64,000 bases of DNA, taken from positions 2,857,726 to 2,921,725 of the forward strand of contig NW_017264193.1 of NCBI RefSeq assembly GCF_001619985.1, read 5' to 3'. A program made the translations under genes and the position numbers. Positions within the stretch are counted from its first letter, which is position 1. Every line of letters begins with the position of its first letter. The notes below the pieces were generated by a model. That model did no database searches, was not told the origin of the DNA, and was given only the letters and a program-made list of their open reading frames with translations. Positions 22,745-33,600 of this stretch are shown here, piece by piece. Origin of the DNA: Xylona heveae TC161. Lineage: Eukaryota; Ascomycota; Xylonomycetes; Xylonales; Xylonaceae.

Positions 22745-23011
22745 GCCGCTCAGTTGGCCAAATGAAGTGGCGTGGCTTTGGCGCGTGGTTTAGCAAATGT
22801 TTAATAGTGATTGCGGACACTCAAGCTCCGCTCAAAGGCGGTTGCCAAACTTGAGGGTATTAGGGATAGCAATTTCTTGATGGTGGTTTCATCCCAGTTG
22901 CTTAGAATTCAACTTTTACATACTACTCTCTATACTGGTGTTTGGACGTTGAAACCAGCTCGATGCAAGCTCTCAAAAATTGAAATGTGGGGTATATATT
23001 AATATCTCTTT

Positions 23012-23727
23012 TTAACCACGCCTCGCCTTAGCCTGAGCCTTATTGCTCGCTCTTTCTTTACGCCTCGTAGACTGCCTCTCGGCTTTGCTCTCGTAGCGGA
23101 ACTTCTTCTTTTTCTTCTTTGGCTGCTCGGGTTTTTCTTTTGTCCAAGTACGTTTTCCCGGTTTGTTTACCCCTGAGGCCTTCTCAGCTACATTTCCTTT
23201 CTGAACATGTTTCCCTTCGTGTTCCGAGTTTTCGCCTTCGTCTTCATCGCTTGATGATTGATCGATTTTGGAAAGGTCCATGTCCTTGACGGTAACTGTA
23301 GTGTATCGGTCTTCATCGATGTATTCGGCTTCGTGATCGATGGCAGGAGGCTCCTCAAAACCACCCCATTCCTCGTCTTCGCTATCTCCCTGGTCGTCTG
23401 AACCAGATTCCTTCTCTCCGGACTCGCGTAATAATGCATTGAAAGCCTCGACATGTCTTTCCATTTCTAATTTGCGACCTTCCCTCAACTAGAACATTGT
23501 GTAAGTAAGAAAATTTTGATTTTCATTTGTACAGTGAAGCAAACCTTTTTGCGGTCCTCGGCCTTTTCGGCCTTTTCTCTCTTAATGGCCGCCTCTTGGG
23601 CATTTTTTATACGTTGTTGCTTGCGTTTGTGGAATCCTGCGAGATAGTCTTGACGTGCAGATGGGTCGAATAGAATCTCCTCAATAGCTGCCTGAGATTG
23701 CTTTCGCTTTTTGGAAGGAGGAGCCAT
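23012..23727 (-). CDS. RRP17: Rrp17/Nol12-like nucleolar ribosome biogenesis factor
   Basis: Family role: nucleolar 5'-3' exonuclease and RNA-binding factor needed for 5' end processing of 5.8S and 25S rRNA. Exons 23727-23545 and 23488-23012 give 219 aa. The N-terminal Nol12 domain reads EEILFDPSARQDYLAGFHKR, then a run of Lys/Arg/Glu (KREKAEKAEDRKKLREGRK) forming a charged helix. The middle is acidic (SDDQGDSEDEEWGGFEEP) and the C-terminus is very basic (KKKKKKFRYESKAERQSTRR). Tail-to-tail with tropomyosin (267 bp) and 251 bp from the divergent BIG1 start. Confidence 0.9.
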
Positions 23728-23978
23728 TGTGAAGCAAAAGGCTTATCTCGGAAAAATGAGTCGACGTGAACAATTATTGTCGCTGATCCAGTTCGACATT
23801 ACCTATGTCCGCCCGGCTAAGAAAAGTTACTGGGCGGAATCACTTACAGTTAGTGTTAGCGTGGCTCGTTTAGAGTTTCCGTAGTCGGGACCTGGCATTG
23901 GCGCCCATCCACCTGGGCACATCACCGACTTCGTTCGCGGGTCGTCATCTGTGAGCTTCAAGGTCACATCTGCCCATT

Positions 23979-25133
23979 ATGCGCCTCCGAAATGCTTGGG
24001 CGCTGGCCCTCGGGGTTGCGCCAGCTTTCGCCTTTCAGGATAGCTCGCCATTTTTCTTTGCCTCCACTTCTGAGTATGCATATCATACCATATGTCATAG
24101 AAGAAGTAGCTAACCCAGCTATCTACCTAGCCTGCCAATCTTTCCTGACAGTCTTCGACAACTGCAACCCGCTTCGGACACGTTAAACTTTGTACAAGCT
24201 ACGCTCTCGCGCTGCCCTTCGCAAACATATGTCATTGCTTCGCAGCCTGGAGCCTACGCTGCCGACTTTGCTGGCCGCCAATCTGCTCCTCACCTGCGAC
24301 GACGGATAAGCAAGAAGGACGCCGATATTGCATCCAGCTTTAGCGTCACCGATGTCTCAGGGCAGGTGAACCCCGATGCATTGGAAGGATTTTTAAAGAT
24401 GCAATGCGGCGCTGGGTCTACGACTGTGGATGCTTCAGGTATGATTTCCTACCTAAGCATGATCGTGGGAGGGGAAATTGAATACCTTTCGAATAATCTC
24501 TTGTCGATCTCGTCTCTGACAATGTCTGATAGTTGGCACCTTTACAACCGCGGACGACGATAGACCTCGTGTTGTACGGGTTAACTTTCCTGCCCTCCCT
24601 ACTACACGCGAGCGAAAGGACAAATTGGGCGAACATGGTAGGAAAATAACAAGACTTTTGTGATATGATTCCTTCCGCTTATCAGCTATAGATTCTTTCC
24701 TGGCTTCGATCATTGATCTTCTCCCTTCACACGACTACACTCTTGTTTATATCACGACACCGCCTTCGGGTGACGTGCAGCCTGAACTCGCAGATATCCA
24801 AGAATATGAAATGGAGGACTCTTTCCCTTCCCCATTCGCCACCGAGTTGAAGCGGGACTTGTCTCTCCACCCCCACTCTTCAAATGAGACCATCGATGGC
24901 GCCCCTCTCTTCGAGAAATACCAATTCTTAACTCCAGGTATGTATTGTGCCCCACGGAGAGTTTTCGAGCTGTCTGACTGGTAGTCTTAGGCTTGTTCCA
25001 AGGATTTCTGGTGGGATTCTTGCTCCTCGGAATCTTGTTTGTTGGAATCAATGCCATTGCAAGTCTGCAAGTGTCGTACGCCGCCTTTGACAAGGAGAAC
25101 GGCCCTGCGGCGCAGAAGAACAAGCAGCAGTGA
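23979..25133 (+). CDS. BIG1: Big1, ER membrane protein (V-ATPase S1/Voa1-like)
   Basis: An ER type I membrane protein required for normal beta-1,6-glucan in yeast; its fold resembles the V-ATPase accessory subunit Ac45/Voa1. Five exons, 23979-24073, 24131-24438, 24533-24637, 24692-24937 and 24991-25133, give 298 aa. Seen: signal peptide LALGVAPAFAFQDSSPFFF followed by the family-typical STS, a lumenal domain ending SHDYTLVYITTPPSGD, and one C-terminal membrane span (GFLVGFLLLGILFVGINAIA) before a short tail KNKQQ. The acceptor of exon 2 is uncertain: in-frame AGs also occur at 24118 and 24150, so a few residues near position 33 may differ. No ER-retrieval KKxx motif. Confidence 0.85.
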
Positions 25134-25652
25134 ACGATATCTTACGTGACTACGTGTATCAAAGGATGAGATAATTATTTTTTTTTATCGTATATGCGTT
25201 GTATTTTATTTGTGGTGTTAATAGCATGCATAATACGCCGACAGGCGATACACTGTACATTGGCTTTTTACTGCACTCCGAATAGAATATCTGTCTCGGA
25301 GCACTCTCGAGTGCTTGCGGTGTTGGAATTGCCATCCTGACTGCTAATCGAGTTTTCTCGTACATCAAAATGGGCAGTAAATGATGACTTTGGATGTTAT
25401 TCATCTAGTCTTAAGAAACAGAAGAGGGAAACTAGGCAACTACTTGTTCTCAGTAAGAAAACTTAAAGCATGAGAAAATTTGGACCCTTTTGTACGCCGC
25501 CCTCTAAACGCCCGATAATGCAAATCCAAGAAAAAAAAAAAAAAAAAAAGAAAAACCGCCTTGGTGGGCAAAGAGGTGCTCTTTGCCTCCAGAGATGGCG
25601 GGGTAGAAGTCTCCCCCGGTGCAGAAAGGGCGTATATAACCAAAAAAAGACA
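25134..25652. other. Convergent 3' region BIG1 / FCF1
   Basis: About 520 bp, no gene seen. It contains a poly-A tract of about 18 (25530-25548) and an AT-rich segment around 25170-25200, consistent with 3' UTR and polyadenylation regions. Confidence 0.6.
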
Positions 25653-26490
25653 TTATTTCTCCGGAGCATCTGGCAGCCGCTCAATGGCATATTTGCCCCT
25701 TCCTACACTCATGATCGGCACACCCGGAATCTTTCTGATCCTTCTCTTCAAGTCGCGATCGTTGGTCGCCACAATGTAAATCTTGTGCTTCATGACACGG
25801 TCAACGATGCAGTCATCCGCGTAGACGCCCTTGTGATCGCACTTGATCCGCTCCCACCGCTCGTCGCGGGCGATACGCAATGCGATTCTATACTTTGGTC
25901 CGAGCTTTTCCAATTCGGCCATGACACAGTCTGTAATAATAGGGGTACATTTGGCGTAGAGACAATCCATCATGCTCGGTAGGAGCTCGAGTTTGCGCTG
26001 AACGGTATGCGAGAGAAAGTTGGTGTCGACCAGGACGGAGTAGGGAGGCACAAGCGCAGTGTTGTACTGGAAGAAGAGCGCAGAAGAGACTTGAGGACTG
26101 CACAACGAAGATTGTCAGCAATGAGTTTTTTATTGATAATTATTCATAATCGCCATAGAAGAGAGAGAGAGAGCAACATGCGCAACATTGCAGGGCTCTA
26201 CTTACATTTCTCGTACAACTTCATCGCCGCCCTTCTTCTTGCTTTCCTCTTCACTCTTGTCTGCGTTCTTTTTCCTAGTTTATTGTTAGCGACTGTCGTT
26301 TTTTCAAACGGCAAGAATAGAAATGAGACATACAGTCGGTTGTCCCGCTGGCCGATGATCCTTTTCACCTGTACAATTGGTTAGAATCAGTTCTCCAAAT
26401 TTCTTCACAGCGGGTTATCGATAAGAAGGTGGAAATTGGCAGTGGGAATCGTACCTGCGCAAACTTTCTGGTGCGCTTCTGAACACCCAT
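25653..26490 (-). CDS. FCF1: Fcf1/Utp24, PIN-domain nuclease of the SSU processome
   Basis: Family role: the endonuclease that cuts pre-rRNA at sites A1 and A2 during 40S assembly. Exons 26490-26455, 26368-26334, 26274-26206 and 26097-25653 give 194 aa, matching yeast Fcf1 (189). The basic N-terminus reads MGVQKRTRKFAQVKRIIG, then a Lys/Glu-rich linker and PQVSSALFFQYNTALVPPYS, family hallmarks. The PIN domain has its acidic residues in VLVDTNFLSHT, TDCVMAELEKLG, YADDCIVDRV and VATNDRDLKRRIRKIPGVPI. The first three exons are only 36, 35 and 69 nt. All phases agree and the product needs every exon. Confidence 0.95.
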
Positions 26491-27282
26491 TTTGATGATC
26501 CAGCCCCCACTGGCAGCTGTCAAGAAGGTGATATATGCTGAAAGATCGGGGGTAAGGGACGGTGTTGCGGAGGTATCGAATGGTCGAGGTTGAATAACTT
26601 TTGAAAGTCGGCGAAAGTCGATTGAAGTCTCCGATGGTTTTCTTTTGGTCGGGTATGATGACTTTGGCTGTGGAGGTTTCGGTACGCACTGTTTCTCTTC
26701 TGTGCCACTGGAATCAAAGTATCAGTACATAGACCTTTTTCGTCGCTCGGTCGACTTTTAGTGTTTCTTTTCTTAGACGACGAGCGAGGAGAGGAACAAT
26801 CAATAATTCCCCGTCATGCATCATCCACAACACTAAATTCAACTCCCACCTTCAACAACATTAATTCTCCTCAAGATCACACAAACCCCATCGCTCCTCT
26901 TCCTTTTGCGTCTTGCTTGCCCAAGCCTCCTCTTTAATAGGCTCGGCACTTCACTCGCTTCTTTCGACATCCACTTGCTCTCGTTTCGACGTTGTGAAAG
27001 GAGCCCAAGCCGCGCCAATTCAACGTATTGGTGGTCAACCGCAATAGACCGAGTAGATCTACGACAATAATCCTGCCTAAGAATCGATATTTCTGTTAGA
27101 TATCTCAGCACATATATACTTGTCAACCCTTTTTACGAGATTCGTCGAGCTCCCTATTCGAATCTTATGATCTAGACTCGGAGAAACTCGCATCGCGCCA
27201 GGCACCAGGAAACACTGGCCACTCGAATCTTATATTGGCATCTTGTGTCCCAGGTTCTTCTATAGCCTGCATACTACACAAA
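26491..27282. other. Divergent promoter region FCF1 / Csi2-like gene
   Basis: About 790 bp between start codons, no further gene. It is pyrimidine-rich around 26860-26960 on the plus strand, and the segment just before 27283 is the Csi2-like leader. Confidence 0.55.
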
Positions 27283-28335
27283 ATGCGTCTCCTCCGGATA
27301 TCCTCAACGGCATGCATAATCCTCGTTCTACTATGCCTCTTCGCGGTCTCTCACGCCGCCGACACCGGCATGCCTACACTGCCCAACGGGGACTCCACAA
27401 CGGCGGCGGCAAAGACGAGTGATTCCAAAGCTACCACTACAGCAGCGAAGACCACAGACTCGTCAAGCAAAACAACACCCGCGGCCAAAACCACCAAAGC
27501 ATCCTCTTCAAAAGGCGCCCTAACCGATCTCCCAACGCTCTCAGGCGGATACAAATACCCACCACCATCTGTCCCTCCGACCGCCAACGCGCCATTCATG
27601 CAACACTCCAATCTTCCCGAAGGTACCGTGTTCATTGTTGTCGGCGCAGCTCTTGGCTTCCTCGGCCTCGCCGTCCTCGCATGGCGCGGCTTCCTTGCCT
27701 GGTCATTGCACCGGTCCGTCCGGCGCGCCGCGATGCACGAGAATGCTCGGGAGTCTAAAGCCATGCTCCGTGCCCCTGGTGCAGGATTCTACTCCACCCA
27801 CGGCGGCGGTAGCTCGACGCTCTCTCTCGACGCGCTCTCTACTCCAGTCACCAAACATGCGGCTCGGCCCAAATCCATGCCTCCTCCGCGAGACTCCCTC
27901 TTCTTCTCCCCCACCGCTGGCGCTGGCCAGCAGTACGCCGCTCTGAACAACAACAGCCCCAACAACAACACCAACACCAACAACAGAGCTTCTACCTACT
28001 TGCCAGCGGGCTACTATGCAGCCGGAACCGCCCATGCCGGCTCCGGCGGCGGTGCAGGAGGAGGTGCAGCAGGCAGCTCGTACAATCTTTCTCCCAGCCA
28101 CGCTTACTCGCGGTCTCGCTCTAGCCCTCCTTCGTCTCCTGGACTATCTCCTCAGCGCGGTGGCGGTGGTGGCGGCGGTGGATACCGTGATTCGACATAC
28201 TCGCGATTATCCAATCCCGCTGCGCTTTCTCACGAAAGTCTGACGTCCCCGCCCCAGGGCCGCGCCCCGAGTGCGTATCTCGAGGACTTGTTTGAAACGC
28301 ATCGGACGGATACTCATGGTGGGAATCGAATTTAG
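27283..28335 (+). CDS. Single-pass membrane protein, Csi2/Skg6-like
   Basis: A single exon gives 350 aa. Signal peptide at residues about 1-25 (ACIILVLLCLFAVSHA), a Thr/Ser/Lys-rich outer segment that is probably O-mannosylated (TTTAAKTTDSSSKTTPAAK), then MQHSNLPEGTVFIVVGAALG and a single membrane helix (GFLGLAVLAWRGFLAW) with basic residues (HRSVRRAA) on the cytosolic side. The cytosolic tail is low complexity: Asn-rich (NNNSPNNNTNTNNR), Gly-rich and Ser/Pro-rich. The juxtamembrane SNLPEGTVFI resembles fungal Csi2, linked to chitin synthase 3 and cell-wall integrity in yeast; the functional link is inferred. The ATG at 27283 is the first in frame. Confidence 0.75.
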   Translation: MRLLRISSTACIILVLLCLFAVSHAADTGMPTLPNGDSTTAAAKTSDSKATTTAAKTTDSSSKTTPAAKTTKASSSKGALTDLPTLSGGYKYPPPSVPPTANAPFMQHSNLPEGTVFIVVGAALGFLGLAVLAWRGFLAWSLHRSVRRAAMHENARESKAMLRAPGAGFYSTHGGGSSTLSLDALSTPVTKHAARPKSMPPPRDSLFFSPTAGAGQQYAALNNNSPNNNTNTNNRASTYLPAGYYAAGTAHAGSGGGAGGGAAGSSYNLSPSHAYSRSRSSPPSSPGLSPQRGGGGGGGGYRDSTYSRLSNPAALSHESLTSPPQGRAPSAYLEDLFETHRTDTHGGNRI

Positions 28336-29155
28336 ATAGCTTTTTTGTTTTGTCTTTTTTCATCTTTTATTTTTCGTCTCCATTACGTCTTCGTCTTTCC
28401 TACGTTTTCCTCTTTTATCTTGTATGCTTTGGTCTTTATTACGTCTTCGTCTTATATTTTATTACGGTATTCACGTTTGTTTTGTTCATTTCTTTCTCCC
28501 TTTTCTCTGTAAAATGGATTTACTTAATCTAGCTCTCCCTTAGCGTCATCTTCTCCCCCCTTGTTAGATGGATAGTACTATTCCTCTATTTTTTCCTTGT
28601 CTTCACTGCACATCCTTGGACTCCTCCGGGCTTTCCCTTTCCCCTTTTATCTTTTCCATTTTCCATTTTCCTTTTTCCCGTTCATGTATCATATGTGATC
28701 AAAACAACTACAGCAGCTAGCAATATCTGTATAGCACGAATTTATGATATTAATGGCAAAGTAAATACAATTCTAGTCCTACCTTTTAATCTTCAAGTAC
28801 CTTTTTGTTTTTTTGTTTTGGTTTTTTTTTTTTTTTTTCATTTATTTATTTATTAATTTATTCGTTTCCTGATTTACTGATTTATTGATTTACTGATTTA
28901 TTTTTAAATGACGTGCTGGCAACGCAACGCAACGCAACGCAATGCGGCAATGCGGCAATGCCTATGATGGAATACTTAGTACCAGTGCGAAATGTCTTTC
29001 CTGGAGAGAAGAATGTATCTGTAGCAATTGAATATAGTACATTCATTCATTCAGGAATAAAGCTATTTCCATCTAGGGTATTGAATATGAACTTTTTAAC
29101 CTTTAACCAAAGAAAATAAGAAGAAGAAAAAGCTAGTATACAAATTCACCAAAAG

Positions 29156-29191
<36 letters not shown>

Positions 29192-29357
29192 ACTTTGATA
29201 AAAATACGATAGTGATAATGAAGGACGCTACTATGCTCCCACAATTGGAGTCACTGATAAAAAGAAGCCGTGCCAAAAGAGATGAGAGAATGAAGGGCGG
29301 ACGCTACTATGTCTCCACAACTTCGAATTTACCGCGCCGCTATAACGAGTAATACAG
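28336..29357. other. Convergent 3' region with simple repeats
   Basis: About 1 kb, no gene seen. It is T-rich on the plus strand, with GATTTACT/GATTTATT repeats at about 28870-28903, ACGCA repeats at about 28920-28943 and a CT microsatellite listed separately. Confidence 0.6.
29159..29189 (+). repeat. (CT)n microsatellite
   Basis: About 15 CT units, 170 bp beyond the stop of the minus-strand exonuclease gene, where it would read as GA. Confidence 0.93.
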
Positions 29358-32300
29358 TTACTGCCCTTCCAAGTCCCGCTTCAGCGCACGGTATCTCCGC
29401 TCGTAAATCGGTTCGGGGAGATGGCTGATGACATCTCTGAGGCGGGCTGGATCGTAGGGGAGTTTCTCTAGTCGTATCGCTTCAAGGATATAGCTGGATA
29501 CAGTGGTAGTCTGGAGTGGGGGGTCGCGAAGTAAGCGGGCAATGACGGGTGGATCAAACGATTGGTCGTGCCAGAGGGCGTATGCGCGGAGATGGGCGGG
29601 TGAGGCGCGGGTCTTGTAGTCTGACGGCAGACCGGCGCGCCAGGTAGCAGTCCATGCTTCGGCTTGGAGAACTTCGGGTGGTTTTTGCTTATCAGAGGAA
29701 GAAGAGGAGGAGGAGGATTTGCCAGCGAGGGGTGGTTGGTTGGATTCTTCGCCTGGTTGGGTAGATGACGTTGTGCTTGCAGAGGGGTCGGATGATGATG
29801 ATGATGATGATGCGGTAGCTGGGTCTTCCTCAAGCTCAGTCGGCTCGTCGGCCGTGGTGGTCATGGTGTGGCCATCGGCGAGGCGGATAGGGAGATTGAG
29901 TTCGGCATGGGCGGGGCGAGGAGGACGGGGGTGTAGAGACATGCGCTTCTGCTCGAGAACGTCGAAGAGACGTAGACCGGCGTAGCTATCAGATGCGGCG
30001 TCTAATGAAAAGAAACTCTAGTTAGTGGGGAAAGGGAGCCGGGTAGGGAGGAAGACAGAAAGGGGATGAAGGGGAAGGTACATATGATTTGTTGCATGTT
30101 GAGCTCCTCTGCCCAATTGCTTGATCTGACTTCTCCTTTGCGCATGGGCAGTTGGAGGTGCTCTTCGACTTGCTGGGCAAGGGAGACGAGCTTTTTGTTG
30201 ACTTTGGAAACGTCGTGAGATGAATATTTGACGAGTTTGTAGAGATGGCTGAGTTCGAATAGACCACGGGGGTCAATGTTCAAGAATCTCCTCAGGCGTG
30301 TACAATCGGCTGAAATCACAAGTGAGTATGAATCATTCTTTTACTGATAGGGGTAGGGGCACTTTAAAATTACCTTTGATCGAAACGCCAACTTTGGAGA
30401 TATTGGGAGATTCCAGGATTGTTCTTAAACTAGGCGCCACGAGGTCTTCAACAGTGTCTCCTGCAAAAGTGTGAGCTAGAGCATATCGGTGATGGAGAAT
30501 AGTCATTTCTTCGTTTCCTGATAGAAGGGTGTGTGGAATGGAAGTGAACGGTTTGAGTGAGCTCACCTTTGCTGTACCTCGCAATATGGAAGAGTGCAAT
30601 CCTATCTTCGCTTGCCAACTGTATGAGTGACGCATTTTTCCTGGTAGTGGAATAGACTTAGAAAATGAATAATAACCACGTGCGGGTAGATTCCACCTAC
30701 TTTATTCCCTCATGTGGCAGCGCATGGGGCTTCCACTCAATATCAAATCCAAGGACCTTCTTGTCCAGAAACAGTTGCGCAACTCGTTCAGTCGTTTCTC
30801 TGCTACGACAATAGTGGACTTTGACCTTTTCCTTCTGTGGTCCTTCGTAGAGATCATACTGCCAGTATGCTGCCACAGAGGTTGACGAAGCAAGCATTGC
30901 TTGTCGCATGACAGCTTCTGGTATCGAGTACGAAAGAGGTACATAGGACTCTCCATCATCATAAGCTCTGTCATCTGTCGTTTCCGATTGCCCCTGGGTG
31001 TCTTGAAGAGTCTCAACAAAATACTCGCCTTGGCCAGCTTCGGTTGAGAAGCAACTGGTGCCTGCAGAGCCTTGATGCATTAGCCTATTCGTGGGACGAA
31101 GATTGAGATGACGAAGGATCCGTCTCTCCTCCCTTATTCTGGAGGCCAGGCCAGTTTTATATGTCCATTTGTCTGTGTCCAGCGTTTCATCAGACTTTAA
31201 ATCAGACTTTGCTGCTCTTCGCATGCAACTGAGCCAGACGAATTCCTCGAATCTTTCTATTGCGTGCTTTAATGAATAGGATGAGAGCTTCAACGCATAG
31301 CCAATCTTGAGCAATCTCGAAAACCTTATCGTCTCGGAGAGCGTTTCAATTTGGGATTGAAGTTTCGCGATATCTCCAATGGGCCCTCGATATCCGAGTG
31401 AGGGTAAAATACCCGTAAATTTGCTCATAATTCTATGACGTTCCCTTTCAGGAATTGAATCATTTCTTCTGTCGAAATCAATGATGGGCCAAACTATCCT
31501 GTCGTAAGCCTTATGCAGCTCCTCTTGACCAACCCTCAGCCTCTCAGCTAGAGAAATGACCTGAAAATTTCGTGGTGCTTTGCCCACGATTAGCTTCTCC
31601 TTCTGACAAAATTGATTATATCCCTCAAGCTCATCAATAAGCTTCTTCATGGAGCCTTCCTGCTCCTGGAGAGGGAAAAAAAGATACAATCTCCTTTTCA
31701 AATGCTGCCAGCAGCCAGGCAATCTATTTGTGAGGAGGCGCAAAAGTAAGAAAATCCGAAAATTATGAGCAGCATATGCAAGGTCTTTGTCGTTTGGTCT
31801 GTAGACTTTTTCATAGTAGTCGAAAAGTTTGCGCAGCCTCGGAGAATGTCGGGGAAGATCCAGATAGGAGTAAAAGTGATCAATGCGTGCCCAGTCAAAA
31901 GCCGAAAATGGCTTTCTTATGTCTATGTATTCCGGACCATTATATTTGTCATAGTAGGCGTCGATTCGTATCTTTGTCTCTTCGCGGACATTTCTATCCC
32001 CGGCATCTTCCAGGAAATAACCTCTTGACTTCCGTATTTGCTTGTGTTCCACATCAAGGACAGGTTCACCGCTCCGAAGGTAAGAAGGGGCCCAGGACCA
32101 CATGTGTGTTCCTTTCTCCTGACGTTCTAATGCCGCTGCTATGACCTTGCGCCTCTCCAATTCTGACACTGCAGCTAGCGCTGCTTCATGGGGCCTTCGC
32201 CGCTCCGGCTTCTTGGGCTTCTGAGCTAAAAGATGAGTGCCCCTCTCTATTGGAACTGGATTTCGACGACTGGGACGTGACGGGCGAGGAACGCAGCTTT

Positions 32301-32942
32301 TCCAGCCCTGTGGATGGCCTGTAACACTCCCTCCATTTCTCAATTTTGTCACTGCTTTCGAAGGGGCTTTACTTGGCATAGCTTTCCCAGGGACTTTATT
32401 AGGCAACGAGTGCGGCGGTTGTGCTCGTCGTGCTTGGTTTGGAGTCGGAGAAGGAGTTCTTCGTCGTGGCTTTCGGACATTGGAGTCTCTACGTCTCTTG
32501 TGCGATACAGTCATCAACTCATGATTGCGCGACTGAGACTCCCTGGCGGCAAAAACGATGGCGGCTTTCTCATGCACATGCTTCCGATTATCTCCTGTGA
32601 AAGCTAGCGCGCGAGCTTCGGTAGTAAGAGCCTTCCTTGTGATAGGATTGGGCTTTTGTTTTGATTTTGATTTGTTGCCCGAGAACCATTTAGTGGTCAC
32701 CTTCGGAGAGCCGACAATGCCACGGCGGGAGTTGGGTTTATTGCGGGCGGCACCACTAAAAATAAATTCAGCATTATCTCAAGAGAAAATAGTAGTCGAA
32801 GATTAATGTACTTGTGAAAGCGAACTTGCCCTGAGCATCGAGGACTTTGGTATTTTCCTATGTGAGTCGTCCGGCGGTAACCGTCGATGCAATGACGAGT
32901 CAAGCGGACTTCAACTGCGTCCGACCTGAAGAGAGCGAACAT
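29358..32942 (-). CDS. Large protein with C-terminal DEDDy 3'-5' exonuclease domain
   Basis: Six exons, 32942-32812, 32755-30701, 30640-30567, 30460-30374, 30309-30082 and 30001-29358, give 1072 aa. Residues about 700-880 form a WRN/RNase D-type exonuclease: motif I VLGFDIEWKP (D715, E717), motif II with D784 in KADCTRL, motif III YAASDSY (D863, Y859/Y865). The N-terminal 650 residues are basic and disordered at first (RRDSNVRKPRRRTPSPTPNQ), then contain a helical region I do not recognise (YYDKYNGPEYIDIRKPFSAF and on). After the nuclease comes a Ser-rich acidic linker and a conserved-looking end (YERRYRALKRDLEG). No helicase domain follows, so it is not a RecQ fusion. Intron 3 has a second in-frame acceptor (intron end 30518 instead of 30461) that would add 19 residues; I prefer the shorter product because it reads SKGDTVEDLVAPSL. 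Confidence 0.88.
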
Positions 32943-33600
32943 AGCCCTCCATCTGGGGTTGAATAGAACAGATCCTGAATGTAGAAGATTCTAAACAAGC
33001 ATTGAGAGCTATCATAAAGCGCCAACGACCAAGCGCACGAACAACGGTTGTTGCAACAAAAAGTGGAATCCGAGGCTAAAATCCGGGGAAACGCCGAAGT
33101 GACGGCCAAGGCGCTCAGAGGAAGCGAATTCGGACATCACCTCCACCCAAATTGCACCCTCAAAGACTCGGCACCAGATAATAGATTAACTCGTAGAAGA
33201 GATTCAGACTTATACTATGTAATGAGAATTATTTTCCAGTTTGTGCCTCTAGTTCTATCTAAATATCTATAATAAGTGGCTTCAGACGACTTGATTTAGA
33301 ACACTTCTATGAGTTTTTCTCAAGGATTCAAATTCTTGAATATTCATTTATTTTGTTTACCTGCATTTCGGAATAATACTTGGCCTTCACTTTCACGAGT
33401 ATAAAAACTTTGTTGAAATTGAATGCAGTAAGTAAAGCAATCATATAGCTATATAGATAAAGATATCGTAATCATCATTAAGCTTTTCTCCGGCTCAGGG
33501 ATATAAAAAGTAAGACCGTTCATCTCAAATTGTGAGCTCCGGAACACCCATTAGTTCCACGCCGCATTTTAAAAAAAAGAATACAACATTCAAGTAAATT
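32943..33600. other. Exonuclease promoter and transcription factor 3' flank
   Basis: About 660 bp with both neighbours on the minus strand. No gene seen. The right part is AT-rich. Confidence 0.55.
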
